From CAWKDG01 sp963848355 (lineage in GTDB: Bacteria > Actinomycetota > Acidimicrobiia > Acidimicrobiales > UBA8190): a DNA stretch of 64,000 nucleotides. A program made the position numbers and the translations under genes. The stretch lies in assembly GCA_963848355.1 (NCBI GenBank), contig CAWKDG010000012.1:2170001-2234000 (forward strand), read 5' to 3'. Positions 63,674 to 64,000 of this stretch are shown piece by piece. The notes under the pieces are model-generated. The model made no database searches. It was given only the letters and a program-made list of their open reading frames with translations, and was not told where the DNA came from. Each line of letters opens with the position of its first letter. The first letter of the stretch is position 1.

Positions 63674-64000
63674 GTGGCGATCGACCGCAGGAAAGCGACG
63701 GCCTCGTCGTGCCTGGTGGTGAAGCGCATCGGAGGGAGGGCCTCGATCATCGTCCGCCGGTAGCCGGCCGTGGCCAGCCGGCGGTCGAGGACGGCGACCA
63801 CGCCGGTGTCGGTCGACGACCGGATGAGGCGGCCGGCGCCCTGGGCCAGGAGGGTGGTGGCCCGGGGGAGATCGACGACCCGGAAGGCGCTCTCCCCGGC
63901 GCGTTCACGGCGTGCCTCGAGAAGGGGATCGTCGGGACGGGGGAACGGCAGACGGTCGATGGCCACCAAGCTCAACGTGGCCCCGGGGACGTCCACCCCC
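63667..64000 (-). CDS. DinG-type ATP-dependent helicase, C-terminal end (partial)
   Basis: The reading frame enters from beyond the window. The visible end has GVDVPGATLSLVAIDRLPFP, PDDPLLEARRE, and the helicase motif VI region QGAGRLIRSSTDTG, typical of DinG/YoaA-type XPD-like helicases. It ends at 63667, overlapping era by seven bases (convergent). Full gene start and iron-sulfur region are outside the window. Confidence 0.85.
   Translation of the reverse strand, partial: GVDVPGATLSLVAIDRLPFPRPDDPLLEARRERAGESAFRVVDLPRATTLLAQGAGRLIRSSTDTGVVAVLDRRLATAGYRRTMIEALPPMRFTTRHDEAVAFLRSIATQ

Overview
The window is GC-rich, gene-dense chromosomal DNA from an actinobacterium. The combination of type IV pilus genes, a BldD regulator, the PafB/PafC pair, an F420-type (LLM-class) oxidoreductase, a FolP2-type protein and a BioB with a BsaP-like partner fits Acidimicrobiia or a relative. 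That placement is inference from gene content only.

Layout. 1-5.5 kb: type IV pilus genes pilT (5' end outside the window), pilC, a pilM-pilN fusion, pilO and a pilin, closed by a strong hairpin. 5.6-12.7 kb: a biotin-dependent carboxyltransferase, a zinc alcohol dehydrogenase, a membrane flippase-like protein, a lipoprotein, CtaG and PafB/PafC. 12.7-16.3 kb: a lone MobF-type relaxase, an archaeal-type riboflavin synthase, an acetyltransferase, BioB and an unlisted 59-residue cysteine-rich protein resembling BsaP. 16.4-24.7 kb: acyl-CoA dehydrogenase, P450, enoyl-CoA hydratase, an MpaB-like oxygenase, a glycosyltransferase-like membrane protein, a G1 peptidase and a methyltransferase. 24.7-30.7 kb: a cobalamin riboswitch followed by two secreted proteins that look like the two halves of a transcobalamin, then a complete ECF transporter (T, fused A-A', S). 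This is the most interesting system here. 30.7-39.1 kb: two-component regulators, a GDSL hydrolase, a DUF2510 protein, an esterase, and an ECF sigma factor coupled to a membrane beta-propeller/PASTA protein. 39.2-42.0 kb: tRNA-Ala(GGC) and leuS behind a probable T-box leader. 42-51.7 kb: LLM oxidoreductase, PAC2, phosphotransferase, thioredoxin/TPR, FolP2-like, holA, rpsT, lepA, AhpD-like and EthD. 51.8-55 kb: amine oxidase, SCP2 protein and amino-acid permease. 55-64 kb: a conserved housekeeping run (CIRCE-hrcA-dnaJ-rsmE, bldD, HTH, HIT, phoH, ybeY, corC, era) and the end of a DinG-type helicase.

A recurrent oddity: about a dozen otherwise well-conserved genes, including the essential leuS and era, are broken by single-base shifts, nearly all equivalent to one extra base, and ctaG has an in-frame amber codon. 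Because essential genes are hit, sequence or assembly error is the simplest explanation. Coordinates for these genes span both sides of the break.
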